From JAYWDA01 sp043779185 (GTDB lineage Bacteria; Bdellovibrionota; Bdellovibrionia; Bdellovibrionales; Bdellovibrionaceae): a stretch of DNA of 64,000 nucleotides. The position numbers and the translations under genes are program-made. This document shows, piece after piece, positions 1 through 7,955 of the stretch. The stretch covers positions 1 through 64,000 of the forward strand of contig JAYWEQ010000156.1 of assembly GCA_043779185.1 (NCBI GenBank), in the 5' to 3' direction. Position 1 is the first letter of the stretch. Each line of letters opens with the position of its first letter. The notes under the pieces were generated by a model that saw only the letters and a list, made by a program, of their open reading frames with translations, had not been told where the DNA came from and ran no database searches.

Positions 1-107
1 ATTTTTACTGATTAAAAACACTTTCAAAGAATGACAAATTATTAACTTATTACAATGACCACAGAGTCAAAATTTAAATTAACTCCGAACTAACTCTAAA
101 GTATGTA

Positions 108-440
108 TTAAATTGCGGCGGAAAGAACTTCCATCACTTGGAAATGTTTCAGAACGCCATTTTCCCAACCACCTTCGATCATTTGATCAGCCTTTGATTT
201 CAAGGCGGCAGCCACTTGGCCCCCAACATGGGCGTCTTGTCCGTGCTGGTCTGCAAAAAAATCGATGATGGCAAAAGTGTTCGAGTCGATACGAACAGAA
301 AACCATGACAAAGTTAAAGGTTCAGTGGCTGCCACTGCTTTTGCGCCGCCAGCTAAAAACTCAGCTAAATTATTGGCCTGACCTGGTTTTGCTTTTAAAG
401 TAATAAAGTTTGCGAGCTTGATTTTCTGATTCAGCTGCAT
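108..440 (-). CDS. ABM-fold (antibiotic biosynthesis monooxygenase-like) protein
   Basis: A 110-residue protein with the length and layout of single-domain dimeric alpha+beta-barrel monooxygenases and quinol monooxygenases of the ABM family. The N-terminal strand (KLANFITLKAKPGQ), a helix with a run of Ala (AEFLAGGAKAVA) and the strand-turn TFAIIDFFADQHGQDAH, where family members often carry a conserved His, support this. There is no signal peptide, so it is cytoplasmic. The ATG has an AGGATAAT sequence seven bases upstream. It stands alone: nothing lies between it and the window start, and a divergent transposase follows. Substrate cannot be predicted; it could be a non-catalytic family member. 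Confidence 0.75.
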   Translation of the reverse strand: MQLNQKIKLANFITLKAKPGQANNLAEFLAGGAKAVAATEPLTLSWFSVRIDSNTFAIIDFFADQHGQDAHVGGQVAAALKSKADQMIEGGWENGVLKHFQVMEVLSAAI

Positions 441-711
441 AGATTATCCTTAGATTGGGATATAGTCTGATTTGCGTGTCCGTGAATGTAAAGTGTGGAT
501 CCAGAATTTCGACCAAAGATGAGTGGCGTTGGCAGTCCCGAGGTCCAGGGAGGGGCCAAAAGGTATACCGAAGAGAGCTAAAAATAAATTTACAAACTAA
601 GTCAATTCGGATGGATTTGCAGTCCATTGGCCCGAGGGCCGGAGATTAAAATCTGTCTAAAATAGCTAAATTTTATTTGAGCCTTCCTTTAGTTTTGCAA
701 ACCTAACCGGC
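441..711. other. Divergent intergenic region with tRNA-Cys-like fragment
   Basis: Gap between the ABM gene and the divergent transposase gene. No convincing gene is seen. On the minus strand at 611-627 there is a five-base stem and seven-base loop whose core, GGACTGCAAATCC, equals a tRNA-Cys (GCA) anticodon arm, preceded by a GGCC-CTC-GGGCC hairpin in the place of a D arm. No T arm or paired acceptor ends are visible, so this is at most a tRNA relic beside a mobile-element-like gene. Confidence 0.35.
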
Positions 712-1335
712 ATGAACAACAAATCCCCCATCAACACCTTCCACGTTATCGGAAAAACGGCTCTCAAGCGATGGCCTTGCGAAAATCAACGGACGGCCTG
801 GAGAATTTTCTGCAAAAGTATTAATGAACTTCAAAAAGAGCACCAATTAAAAACACGCGCATTTGTTTTAATGGGAAATCACTATCACTGGCTTTGCCAA
901 AATAATGACGTGGAAAATCCACCTGTCTTTAAGTTGTTACATGAACGTATCAATTTCCATTTTCATTATGAAGCTGACAGCCGTAACCATGTTCTTGGGC
1001 CAACGCCGCAGGTGGTTCAAATAAGTAGCAAAGCGTCTTATACAAATACTTATAAGTACATTTACCAAAATCCCCTCACGGCGGGACTGGCGTTTAAAGC
1101 AGAAGATTATCCTTACAGCACATTAGGCACCGTTCTGGGTCGCGCGAAAACCTCATTCCAAATTGAAGATAATATGAATTTAATCACCGATCCGCATCGG
1201 GTGGTTCATTGGATCAATGCGCCCTGGGGTGAGCAGCTTTATTTGAAATACTACTCAGAAGGTCCGCAGCCATTAGCGGACTATTTCGTCAATTTAAAGC
1301 TTGATATTATATCGAATTACGATACTATCGTATAG
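712..1335 (+). CDS. RAYT-type Y1 (HUH) transposase-like protein
   Basis: A 207-residue protein of the IS200/REP-associated tyrosine transposase type. The HUH motif is visible as His-Tyr-His in MGNHYHWLCQ after a strand (TRAFVLMGN). The C-terminal part carries the expected catalytic Tyr region in YKYIYQNPLTAGL, followed by the DYPYSTL segment usual in RAYT proteins. Such proteins nick single-stranded DNA at REP-like hairpins; no clear REP array is seen here. The last codons (ending NYDTIV) are written inside a perfect palindrome that looks like an antitoxin operator, so the current C-terminus was probably created by juxtaposition with the downstream higA. It may be a domesticated or immobile copy. 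Confidence 0.8.
   Translation: MNNKSPINTFHVIGKTALKRWPCENQRTAWRIFCKSINELQKEHQLKTRAFVLMGNHYHWLCQNNDVENPPVFKLLHERINFHFHYEADSRNHVLGPTPQVVQISSKASYTNTYKYIYQNPLTAGLAFKAEDYPYSTLGTVLGRAKTSFQIEDNMNLITDPHRVVHWINAPWGEQLYLKYYSEGPQPLADYFVNLKLDIISNYDTIV
1318..1332. promoter_or_regulatory. Palindromic operator candidate of higA
   Basis: TACGATACTATCGTA is a perfect 7-1-7 inverted repeat just before the stop of the transposase gene and 32 bases before the higA start. Palindromes of this TATCGTA type are typical HigA autoregulation sites near the promoter, and a TATAGTGATAAT stretch next to it could hold a -10 element. The assignment as operator is inferred from position and symmetry. Confidence 0.55.
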
Positions 1336-1364
1336 TGATAATAAATATCACGGGAGCGACGACG

Positions 1365-1655
1365 ATGTTACCAAAAAAAAGGCCACCAACACATCCCGGT
1401 GAAATTTTGCAAAAAGAATTTCTGGATCCGATGGATTTGACTCAGTCAGCATTGGCCAAACATCTTGGTTGGACTCATGCAAAGGTGAATGAAATCATTG
1501 CAGAAAAGCGCGGGGTTTCGCCAGAAGCGGCCTTGTCTTTGGCCGATGTTTTTGGAACATCGGCTGAAATGTGGATGAATCTTCAAGCTAATTACGATTT
1601 ATGGTACGCGCAACAATCGCATAAAAAGAAAAGTCGACTTCCAAAAGTCGGATAA
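1365..1655 (+). CDS. higA: HigA-family antitoxin, orphan
   Basis: A 96-residue XRE-type helix-turn-helix protein with the HigA signature: HPGEILQKEFLDPMDLT at the N-terminus, the HTH QSALAKHLGWTHAKVNEIIAEKRGVS, and the C-terminal AEMWMNLQANYDLW. I chose the ATG at 1365, preceded by CGGGAG, over an upstream GTG because family members start directly with the PxHPGE segment. In higBA modules the RelE-like toxin gene normally precedes higA; here only 32 bases separate the operator-like palindrome from the antitoxin, and the upstream gene is a transposase. The toxin therefore seems to be lost. The protein may still act as a repressor or as an anti-toxin against a related HigB. Confidence 0.85.
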   Translation: MLPKKRPPTHPGEILQKEFLDPMDLTQSALAKHLGWTHAKVNEIIAEKRGVSPEAALSLADVFGTSAEMWMNLQANYDLWYAQQSHKKKSRLPKVG

Positions 1656-1691
1656 GTGAATCAATGTGGTAAATCTTAAGAGATCCACAAC

Positions 1692-2141
1692 ATGCAAAAA
1701 GCCTATGCCTGCATCTGGTCCAATCAAAGTGCCACTGATATGGTTAAGTTTTATAAATCTGTTTTTAAGGGCACCAAAGTCGGTAAGCTTTCTTATTGGG
1801 GGAAGAATCCGATGGGTGTTAAAGAGGGCTCTGTCCTGACAGCCCACCTTACAATTTTGGGACAAAAGCTGATGTTGCTCAATGGATACATAGAAGTTCC
1901 ATTTAATAATTCTATTTCGTTTGTTGTGCCTTGCAAAACTCAAGCAGAGATTGATAGCTACTGGAAAAAGTTAACGGCTGGCGGTGGTCAAGCGGTGCAA
2001 TGTGGTTGGTTGATTGATAAGTATGGTCTGCGCTGGCAGATTGTCCCAGTACAATTTGATCAATGGAACACCACTAAAAATAAAGCAAAAAAAGAAGCTA
2101 TGATGTTCCAGATGTGGAAAATGAAAAAGCTTAAAATTTAA
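1692..2141 (+). CDS. PhnB-like VOC family protein
   Basis: A 149-residue VOC (vicinal oxygen chelate) protein of the PhnB/3-demethylubiquinone-methyltransferase-like group. It opens with YACIWSNQSATDMVKFYKSVF, the usual first module, and contains SISFVVPCKTQAEIDSYWKKL and GGGQAVQCGWLIDKYGLRWQIVP, the second module's characteristic CGWLxDKYGxxWQIVP ending. Metal-binding residues are poorly placed for a true glyoxalase, so the function is unknown. It is cytoplasmic, follows higA by 36 bases, and ends two bases from a convergent outer-membrane protein gene with no obvious terminator between. Confidence 0.8.
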   Translation: MQKAYACIWSNQSATDMVKFYKSVFKGTKVGKLSYWGKNPMGVKEGSVLTAHLTILGQKLMLLNGYIEVPFNNSISFVVPCKTQAEIDSYWKKLTAGGGQAVQCGWLIDKYGLRWQIVPVQFDQWNTTKNKAKKEAMMFQMWKMKKLKI

Positions 2142-2142
2142 A

Positions 2143-2772
2143 TTACAAAAGATTAAAAGGAAAACTTAAGGTCACAACTGTGAAAGGCGCGTTGTAATTG
2201 CTGTACCTAGCGTCGACGTCACCGCTGAACACGCTGCTCCCGTTTTTATTATTGCTGATAGTCTTAAAAGACGGATTGATATATTCAACATTCAGCGAAC
2301 AAAACATAAGAAATGAAAAACCCACTCCGAATTTTGCAGCGGTGCCACCGGTTGCGATGTCTTCGTAAGAACCTGTCGCATCGGCGTAAGTCAGTCTTAA
2401 ATAATTAGAAACTCCGTACCCACCCCAAACGCGAAGTAAAAAGGGAAAATCAAAACCGGCGTCTACAAAAGCATATCGGCTGGTCGATGTCAGACCTGCG
2501 GTAGCCGAAGGCTTCGTGATGGCCAGATTTGGAGCCAGCGCCATATAATCACCGGCCAGCCAAAGTCCCAGAAACGAATAACCCAAACGGCCTCCAACGA
2601 CACTTCCTGCAACTGTTCCTTCGCCGGCAGTGAAGGGACTTGCTTTTTGAGTGTTAGAGATCGTTCCTGAAGCATACCCACCGTAAGGTTCAATCAAGAG
2701 GCCGGCTTGCGCGGCGGTCGTGCCTGAAATAACAAATGCAAAGACGAGCGATAAGAGGGTTTGGTATTTCAT
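2143..2772 (-). CDS. Outer-membrane beta-barrel protein
   Basis: A 209-residue exported protein. It starts with a clear signal peptide (MKYQTLLSLVFAFVISGTTA, cleavage near AQAG). The mature part alternates short amphipathic strands with Gly/Asn turns (LLIEPYGGYASGTI, GSVVGGRLGYSFLGLW, FVDAGFDFPFLLRVWGGYG) and ends in FTVVTLSFPFNLL, a hydrophobic C-terminal strand typical of small barrels. The ATG at 2772 is chosen over an upstream in-frame GTG/TTG extension because AAAAGGAGTC precedes it and the signal peptide begins there. Probably an 8-stranded barrel in the outer membrane; specific role unknown. Confidence 0.75.
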   Translation of the reverse strand: MKYQTLLSLVFAFVISGTTAAQAGLLIEPYGGYASGTISNTQKASPFTAGEGTVAGSVVGGRLGYSFLGLWLAGDYMALAPNLAITKPSATAGLTSTSRYAFVDAGFDFPFLLRVWGGYGVSNYLRLTYADATGSYEDIATGGTAAKFGVGFSFLMFCSLNVEYINPSFKTISNNKNGSSVFSGDVDARYSNYNAPFTVVTLSFPFNLL

Positions 2773-2904
2773 TTTTAGACTCCTTTTAAAAAGGTTTCGA
2801 GCACAGTTAATCATACAGGATTCTGTGAGTGAGCACGAATAATAAAGTAAGGTCCAGGAGATCTTTTCACACAGCCAATGAGTTTTCTAGACCGCAGTCC
2901 ATTG

Positions 2905-3106
2905 TTAGGTAACATGAGACCAGTAGCTATGATCGCTATCGTAAGCCTGCGCCTGTTGTTCAACGTCGAAGATGTGCGGATTGTTTTCTTTGCCAGCGCC
3001 GGCGATGTAGGCCCATCTTCCAGTCGACACCTAGGTTGTGAACTAGATAGCTTGCTACGTTTTGCCGCATACGATTCGAAAGCCAGCCTCTGCGATTCGG
3101 AATTTA
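2905..3106 (-). pseudogene. Frameshifted relic of a small gene
   Basis: Two minus-strand frames together read as one plausible protein. Frame one, open from just after a TAA at 3106, gives RRGWLSNRMRQNVASYLVHN followed by LGVDWKMG. At about 3010 the coherent reading moves to a second frame, AYIAGAGKENNPHIF then DVEQQAQAYDSDHSYW, ending at a TAA at 2907. Each frame alone is short and stops quickly. I do not recognise the family. The rest of the region between the two barrel genes shows no other credible gene. Confidence 0.35.
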
Positions 3107-3344
3107 TAGATCGCGCAGCACTTACAGGGGAATCACTGAACAAGTGTCGTCCGCGGCGAAGCGTTTGGAAATAAAAATGATCGCGCCACAAAAGTTCATA
3201 TAAAAACCAAAGCGTGGATTCGTTGGATATTTTTTCGCGTTCATAGCGACGGACTTCGCTGTAAATTCGCCGCCCATGATTGAAATTCCCCGCAACCTAA
3301 GAGGTTGCTGCAATTTTGTCTGGCCATCCCAAATTGAAATTTCG

Positions 3345-3938
3345 TTGAAGCCAAGAATCAGAATTGCAATTGCTCTTCTTACAGCGACATCGTTTGCCCA
3401 AAACACATCAACCACCACAACTCCGGCGAATGAAGGCACCGCGAGCCAAGGGATTAGGCTTTCAGTGTTTAAGCCAATGCTGGAAATGAAAACTACTTAT
3501 TCGGATTTAAATATTTTCAATAACTCTCAAAGGCTAGATAACACTTATGGCATTGCTTTTGGTTATGCTAAACTGCCAGTTCAAGAGATTGGCTTCACTA
3601 CAAACATCGCTTTTATTGGAAGCAACCCAGTATTCGCCGCAACCTTTGGCCGTATCGATGGCAATATTGGATATGCATTTAATAAGCATATTAATCTAAA
3701 AGGCGGTTTGAACACGATGAAATTCATTGGACGATCTGAAATAGAGTCTAAGCCAGGATTGGGCTACCAGGCAGGTCTTGGCTTTCAAATAAGTAAAAAT
3801 GCTGGGCTCGATATTGGATACTCTGAAATGAACTTCTCAGATAAATCTCCGATTACTATTTTCGATCAGAAACTTGGTACAATAAATAGCGATGTGAAGT
3901 TGACTGGTCTTGAAGTTGGCTTGAACGCCACTTTCTAA
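3345..3938 (+). CDS. Putative outer-membrane barrel protein
   Basis: A roughly 197-residue exported protein. The likely start is a TTG giving LKPRIRIAIALLTATSFAQ, a signal peptide ending at SFAQ-NTST; an in-frame ATG 69 bases upstream would add a non-signal-like extension. The mature protein has a Thr-rich linker, then repeated amphipathic strands (IAFGYAKLPVQEIGFTTNIAF, DGNIGYAFNKHINLKGGL, GYQAGLGFQISKNAGLDIGYSEM) and a C-terminal strand VGLNATF, ending in Phe as barrels do. No strong Shine-Dalgarno is seen, so the start is uncertain. Role unknown; perhaps an 8-stranded porin-like or OmpW-sized barrel. Confidence 0.6.
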   Translation: MKPRIRIAIALLTATSFAQNTSTTTTPANEGTASQGIRLSVFKPMLEMKTTYSDLNIFNNSQRLDNTYGIAFGYAKLPVQEIGFTTNIAFIGSNPVFAATFGRIDGNIGYAFNKHINLKGGLNTMKFIGRSEIESKPGLGYQAGLGFQISKNAGLDIGYSEMNFSDKSPITIFDQKLGTINSDVKLTGLEVGLNATF

Positions 3939-4044
3939 TTTTAGAGTGATCCTTTAAAATTAAAGGCATTTTCTGAGGGCTTAATTTTTAGTTCGTAACA
4001 TTCAAGCTAAAGATGGAAAAGAAATTATTTTTCGTCCTCTCATT

Positions 4045-4584
4045 TTGGCCGACGCAGAAAATCTTTTAGCATTTCGAAAGCAAATCGCCTTCGAAACTAC
4101 CAACACAATGCAGTATGTTGATCAAGCTTATCCAACCATCAAAGAAACAGCAAAGAGGCTTCAGACACAACTGGAAGATCGAACAACAATCAATGTTGGC
4201 GCGTTTTCTGGCAATCACTTGGTGGCGTACCTTAACTTTAGACTTCCCTGGGCAGATCACCCATGGGTGGCGCATTTGGCGCAATTTGGTATGATGGTCC
4301 TTAAAAATTTTTGGGGTCAGGGAATTGGAAAAAATCTTTTACAAATCCAAGAAGAACATGCGGCGGCCATTGGCGTAAGTCGTATTGAAGCCATGGTTCG
4401 GGTTAATAATGACCGTGGTCTTAATCTTTATAAACGAAATGGCTACATCATTGAAGGGACAAGAAGAAAAGCCGCGCTGATCAATAACAAATTCGAGGAT
4501 GAATATTTCATTGCAAAGATTATTGATGAGGTTAGAAGATGTTGGAGCGATCTTTCAATATGCGAAAAACCCCAATGTCAGTAA
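4045..4584 (+). CDS. GNAT acetyltransferase with lost or rare start codon
   Basis: A GNAT-fold N-acetyltransferase. The acetyl-CoA loop is FWGQGIGKNLL, and NNDRGLNLYKRNGYIIEGTRR is the usual C-terminal motif B region. The first standard start is the TTG at 4045, but homologous-looking sequence continues in frame upstream (RNIQAKDGKEIIFRPLILAD, from 3994) with no ATG, GTG or TTG after the stop at 3982; an ATT at 4000 is the best rare start. At the other end, the expected stop after DEYFIAKII is missing and 19 further residues run into the next gene. Both ends are therefore abnormal, and the gene may be decaying. Acetylated substrate unknown. Confidence 0.7.
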   Translation: MADAENLLAFRKQIAFETTNTMQYVDQAYPTIKETAKRLQTQLEDRTTINVGAFSGNHLVAYLNFRLPWADHPWVAHLAQFGMMVLKNFWGQGIGKNLLQIQEEHAAAIGVSRIEAMVRVNNDRGLNLYKRNGYIIEGTRRKAALINNKFEDEYFIAKIIDEVRRCWSDLSICEKPQCQ

Positions 4585-5023
4585 ATACACACTCTGGGAA
4601 CCCCATGAATCCATTTTGGACAGCGAAAAATATTTTAAAAATTACGTCATGGATTATTATGCACAAGAAGTTCCGGAGCCACTTGGAATAGCTTTAAAAG
4701 AAGATCCTACAAAATTAATCGGAACAGTGGGCTGCTTTTGGGTTTCAAAAAAATCAAAGTGCATGGAGCTTGCTTATGCTATTTCAGAAGAATATTGGGG
4801 CCATGGTTTAGTGGCCGAAGCAGCAGGTGTCGTTATGGATTATTGTTTTAACCAATTTAACCTAAAAGGAATTCAAGCCCGTTGCAAAGTAGAGAACAAA
4901 CCGAGTGCCCGAGTGATGGAAAAAATAGGAATGAATTACGAGGGCACTCTTAAAGCTGCAGTTTTCCATCGCGAAAAGTATTGGGATATGCTTTATTACG
5001 CAAAAATTAAACCTCACTTTTAG
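4499..5023 (+). CDS. RimJ/RimL-type GNAT acetyltransferase
   Basis: A 174-residue GNAT protein of the RimJ/RimL-like group: RLEDVGAIFQYAKNPNVSKY at the N-terminus, ELAYAISEEYWGHGLVAEAA as the acetyl-CoA region, and CKVENKPSARVMEKIGMNYE near the end. The usual first strand (a motif like LETxRLxLRPL) is absent; the gene begins within the 3' end of the preceding acetyltransferase gene, overlapping it by 86 bases. An internal ATG at 4526 (MRLEDVG) is the other possible start. This arrangement fits a deletion that joined two tandem GNAT genes. Substrate unknown. Confidence 0.75.
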   Translation: MNISLQRLLMRLEDVGAIFQYAKNPNVSKYTLWEPHESILDSEKYFKNYVMDYYAQEVPEPLGIALKEDPTKLIGTVGCFWVSKKSKCMELAYAISEEYWGHGLVAEAAGVVMDYCFNQFNLKGIQARCKVENKPSARVMEKIGMNYEGTLKAAVFHREKYWDMLYYAKIKPHF

Positions 5024-5155
5024 GGAAATTAGTTTTTCGTCGGAGCCCTTTGTCAAAAACTGTCAGTTGGCAGATTAAGCCAAGGAAGTTCTTGTGACGT
5101 CCCCTCATATGCCCTATCGTTGACAACTCAAACAATATTTTTTCAGGGAGTTATC

Positions 5156-7393
5156 ATGTTCAAACTAGCATGCCTTGTGCTGTCGGCACTTTGCTTTTCT
5201 CAACCTATTTTTGCGAAAGACACAGTCGCACCAGCTAAAGATACAAAAGATGAGAGTATGGTGACCAATCAGTTTTGGTGGCCCGATCGTCTTGATCTTG
5301 CGCCCCTTCGTCAACGTGCGACGGAGTCCAATCCGCTGGACAAGAATTTTAAATATGCTCAAGAATTTAAAAAGCTTGATGTTAAAGCCGTCAAAGAAGA
5401 AATCAAAAAATTAATGCAAACCTCACAAGACTGGTGGCCAGCCGATTACGGAAGCTACGGTCCATTTTTTATTCGCATGGCTTGGCACAGTGCTGGGACT
5501 TACCGAATTTATGACGGACGCGGTGGCGCCGGCGGTGGTCAGCAACGTTTCGAACCTTTAAATAGCTGGCCTGATAATGCCAACCTAGATAAAGCGCGAC
5601 GACTTCTTTGGCCCATCAAACAAAAATACGGAAATAAAATTTCTTGGGCGGACTTGATGGTCTTAACAGGAAACGTTGCTTTAGAATCGATGGGATTTAA
5701 AACTTTCGGCTATGGTGGTGGACGAAATGATGACTGGGAAGCAGAACTTGTTTACTGGGGCCCTGAGCATAAATTTATGGCTGACGAACGCCACGGCCCT
5801 GATGGTAAGTTAAACAAACCACAGGTCGGCGCCGTTCAAATGGGTCTTATTTATGTGAATCCAGAAGGACCCAACGGAAATCCTGATCCTATCGCATCAG
5901 CTAATGACATCCGCGAAAATTTTGGCCGTATGGCAATGAACGACGAAGAGACTGTGGCCCTGATTGCTGGCGGACACACTTTCGGTAAAGCTCACGGAAA
6001 AGCCGATCCATCAAAATGTGTCAGTTCAGCACCTGCTGGAGCGGGCACTGAAGAGCAAGGATTTGGTTGGAAGAATAAGTGTGGAACTGGTAAAGGTGTT
6101 GATGCCATCACGAGCGGTCTAGAAGGCGCTTGGACTTCAGACCCCACTCATTTTACAACTCAGTATCTAGATAATTTATTTAACTTTGAGTGGGTGAAAA
6201 CAAAAAGTCCTGCTGGGGCGACACAGTGGATTCCAAAAGATGGACTTGCTGCTAACGCAGTACCAGATGCCCATGATCCAAGTGTTCGCCATGCGCCGAT
6301 TATGTTCACGACAGATCTTGCTCTGAAATTTGATCCAAGTTATTCGCAAATTGCAAAGCGGTTTCAAAAAGATCCTAAACAATTTGAGCTTGCGTTTGCA
6401 AAAGCTTGGTTCAAGTTAACTCACCGAGATATGGGTCCTCGTGCAAGATATCTTGGGAAGGAAGTTCCAAAAGAAGAACTGATTTGGCAAGATCCGATTC
6501 CAGCGGTGAATCACAAATTGATTGATGCTGGAGATATCGCAAATCTTAAAACTAAAATTTTAAAATCAGGTTTAACTGTTTCAGAATTAGTTCGAACGGC
6601 TTGGGCTTCAGCAGCTTCCTTCCGTGGAACTGATAAGCGGGGCGGAGCTAACGGGGCACGTCTTAGATTAGCACCTCAAAAAGATTGGGCTGTGAATAAT
6701 CCTGAAGAAGTTTCCAAAGTTCTTGCGCGCCTGGAAGACATTCAAAAAGGCTTCAACAAACAAGCTGGCGGCAAAAAAGTTTCTTTGGCCGATCTTATTG
6801 TTTTAGGTGGAGCAGCTGCTGTTGAGGAAGCGGCAAAATCTGGTGGTTACAAAGTGAAGGTTCCATTCACTCCAGGACGAATGGATACAACACAAGAAAA
6901 AACTGACATCAGTTCATTTGCGGTGCTTGAGCCTAAAGCCGATGGATTCCGAAACTATTACGGCGAAGGCAACCCAATGTCGCCAACAAAAATGTTAGTT
7001 GATCGGGCCGATCTGTTAAGATTAACAGTTCCCGAGATGACAGTTCTTGTGGGCGGTTTGCGTGTATTAGATGCCAATTCAGGACAATCAAAAAATGGTG
7101 TTTTTACTGGTAAGCCAGGAACCTTAAGCAACGACTTTTTCGTGAACTTGTTAGATATGTCTACGAAATGGGAAAAATCAGCAAAGGGCGAAGGGCTTTA
7201 CGAAGGCCTTGATCGTAAAACGGGAGCTGTTAAATGGACAGCGACACCGGTCGATCTGATCTTTGGTTCTCTTGCAGAGCTGCGTTCTGTATCAGAGGTC
7301 TATGCAGCCAATGATGGCAAGGAAAAGTTTGTGCATGACTTTGTGAATGCTTGGAACAAGGTGATGATGCTTGATCGTTATGACGTGATGTAG
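5156..7393 (+). CDS. katG: Catalase-peroxidase KatG with signal peptide
   Basis: A 745-residue bifunctional haem catalase-peroxidase removing hydrogen peroxide. The distal triad is visible at Arg107, Trp110 and His111 in FFIRMAWHSAG. The covalent-adduct Tyr lies in QMGLIYVNPEGPNG, its Met in NFGRMAMNDEE, and the proximal His in ALIAGGHTFGKAHG; the second, degenerate domain follows. Unlike cytoplasmic KatG, it begins MFKLACLVLSALCFSQPIFA-KD, a clean signal peptide, so it should act in the periplasm like KatP-type enzymes. The ATG at 5156 has CAGGGAG upstream; an earlier TTG would hide the signal sequence. It is monocistronic with a strong terminator. Confidence 0.95.
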   Translation: MFKLACLVLSALCFSQPIFAKDTVAPAKDTKDESMVTNQFWWPDRLDLAPLRQRATESNPLDKNFKYAQEFKKLDVKAVKEEIKKLMQTSQDWWPADYGSYGPFFIRMAWHSAGTYRIYDGRGGAGGGQQRFEPLNSWPDNANLDKARRLLWPIKQKYGNKISWADLMVLTGNVALESMGFKTFGYGGGRNDDWEAELVYWGPEHKFMADERHGPDGKLNKPQVGAVQMGLIYVNPEGPNGNPDPIASANDIRENFGRMAMNDEETVALIAGGHTFGKAHGKADPSKCVSSAPAGAGTEEQGFGWKNKCGTGKGVDAITSGLEGAWTSDPTHFTTQYLDNLFNFEWVKTKSPAGATQWIPKDGLAANAVPDAHDPSVRHAPIMFTTDLALKFDPSYSQIAKRFQKDPKQFELAFAKAWFKLTHRDMGPRARYLGKEVPKEELIWQDPIPAVNHKLIDAGDIANLKTKILKSGLTVSELVRTAWASAASFRGTDKRGGANGARLRLAPQKDWAVNNPEEVSKVLARLEDIQKGFNKQAGGKKVSLADLIVLGGAAAVEEAAKSGGYKVKVPFTPGRMDTTQEKTDISSFAVLEPKADGFRNYYGEGNPMSPTKMLVDRADLLRLTVPEMTVLVGGLRVLDANSGQSKNGVFTGKPGTLSNDFFVNLLDMSTKWEKSAKGEGLYEGLDRKTGAVKWTATPVDLIFGSLAELRSVSEVYAANDGKEKFVHDFVNAWNKVMMLDRYDVM

Positions 7394-7423
7394 TTTTTTT
7401 AAGTATAATTAGTTAACTTAATG

Positions 7424-7456
7424 AGCCTTGTAGTTTTATTGCTACAGGGCTTTTTT
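7424..7456 (+). terminator. Rho-independent terminator of katG
   Basis: AGCCTTGTAG and CTACAGGGCT form a ten-base stem (one G-T pair) around an eight-base loop, followed by five T. It lies 30 bases after the katG stop. Confidence 0.85.
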
Positions 7457-7528
7457 ATTGGACTAGAAAAATTTCTTGGATACGATTAGTTCTAGCTTGG
7501 CTATCAAACTCTGAACTGTGGTGCAAAA

Positions 7529-7942
7529 ATGGAAAATGAATTTTGGATAAACCTTGCATCAAAGGATTTAAAAAAAGCCAAAGAGTTTTTTATTAAACTC
7601 GGTTTCTTGATAAATGATCGCCACTCGGCACCCCATATGGTCGGTCTGTTCTTGGGTCATAAAAAAGTTGTTCTTAATCTTTTCGCAGAAAACCAATTTC
7701 AGGGATTTATTGGCGGCCAAGCAGTGACTAAGACCGAACAATCCAATGAAGTGCTATTTTCAATTGGTGCGCAGTCTCCGGATGAAGTTGATACAATGGC
7801 AAAAAAAGCTGTCGAGGCCGGGGGAACCCTTTACGCTCAGCCGGGATACAAAGATGGCTGGATGTATGGTTGTGGCTTCAGTGATCTTGATGGTCATCGA
7901 TGGAATATTTTGTATATGGATTTAAGTAAGATGCCAAAATAA
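7529..7942 (+). CDS. VOC/glyoxalase-like protein
   Basis: A 137-residue VOC-fold protein. FWINLASKDLKKAKEFFIKL is the first strand-helix unit; the second module contains EVLFSIGAQSPDEVDTMAKK, AVEAGGTLYAQPGYKDGWMY and GCGFSDLDGHRWNILYMD, the common DPDGHxWxxxxxD ending. This resembles the uncharacterised bleomycin-resistance/extradiol-like subgroup found beside MAPEG and other detoxification genes. It lies 13 bases upstream of the MAPEG gene in the same direction, so the two are probably cotranscribed. Substrate unknown. Confidence 0.8.
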   Translation: MENEFWINLASKDLKKAKEFFIKLGFLINDRHSAPHMVGLFLGHKKVVLNLFAENQFQGFIGGQAVTKTEQSNEVLFSIGAQSPDEVDTMAKKAVEAGGTLYAQPGYKDGWMYGCGFSDLDGHRWNILYMDLSKMPK

Positions 7943-7955
7943 TAAAGAGGACAAA

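Noticed and set aside
2811..3191. 126-codon minus-strand frame between the barrels
   Set aside because: Low-complexity, and it shadows the two frames that look like a gene relic; not a credible protein.
3949..3970. CCTTTAA-AA-TTAAAGG hairpin after the barrel gene
   Set aside because: Loop is too small and the T-run too short for a confident terminator.
5120..5148. TTGACA upstream of katG as a -35
   Set aside because: No -10 at a workable distance: the bases 17 on read TCAGGG.
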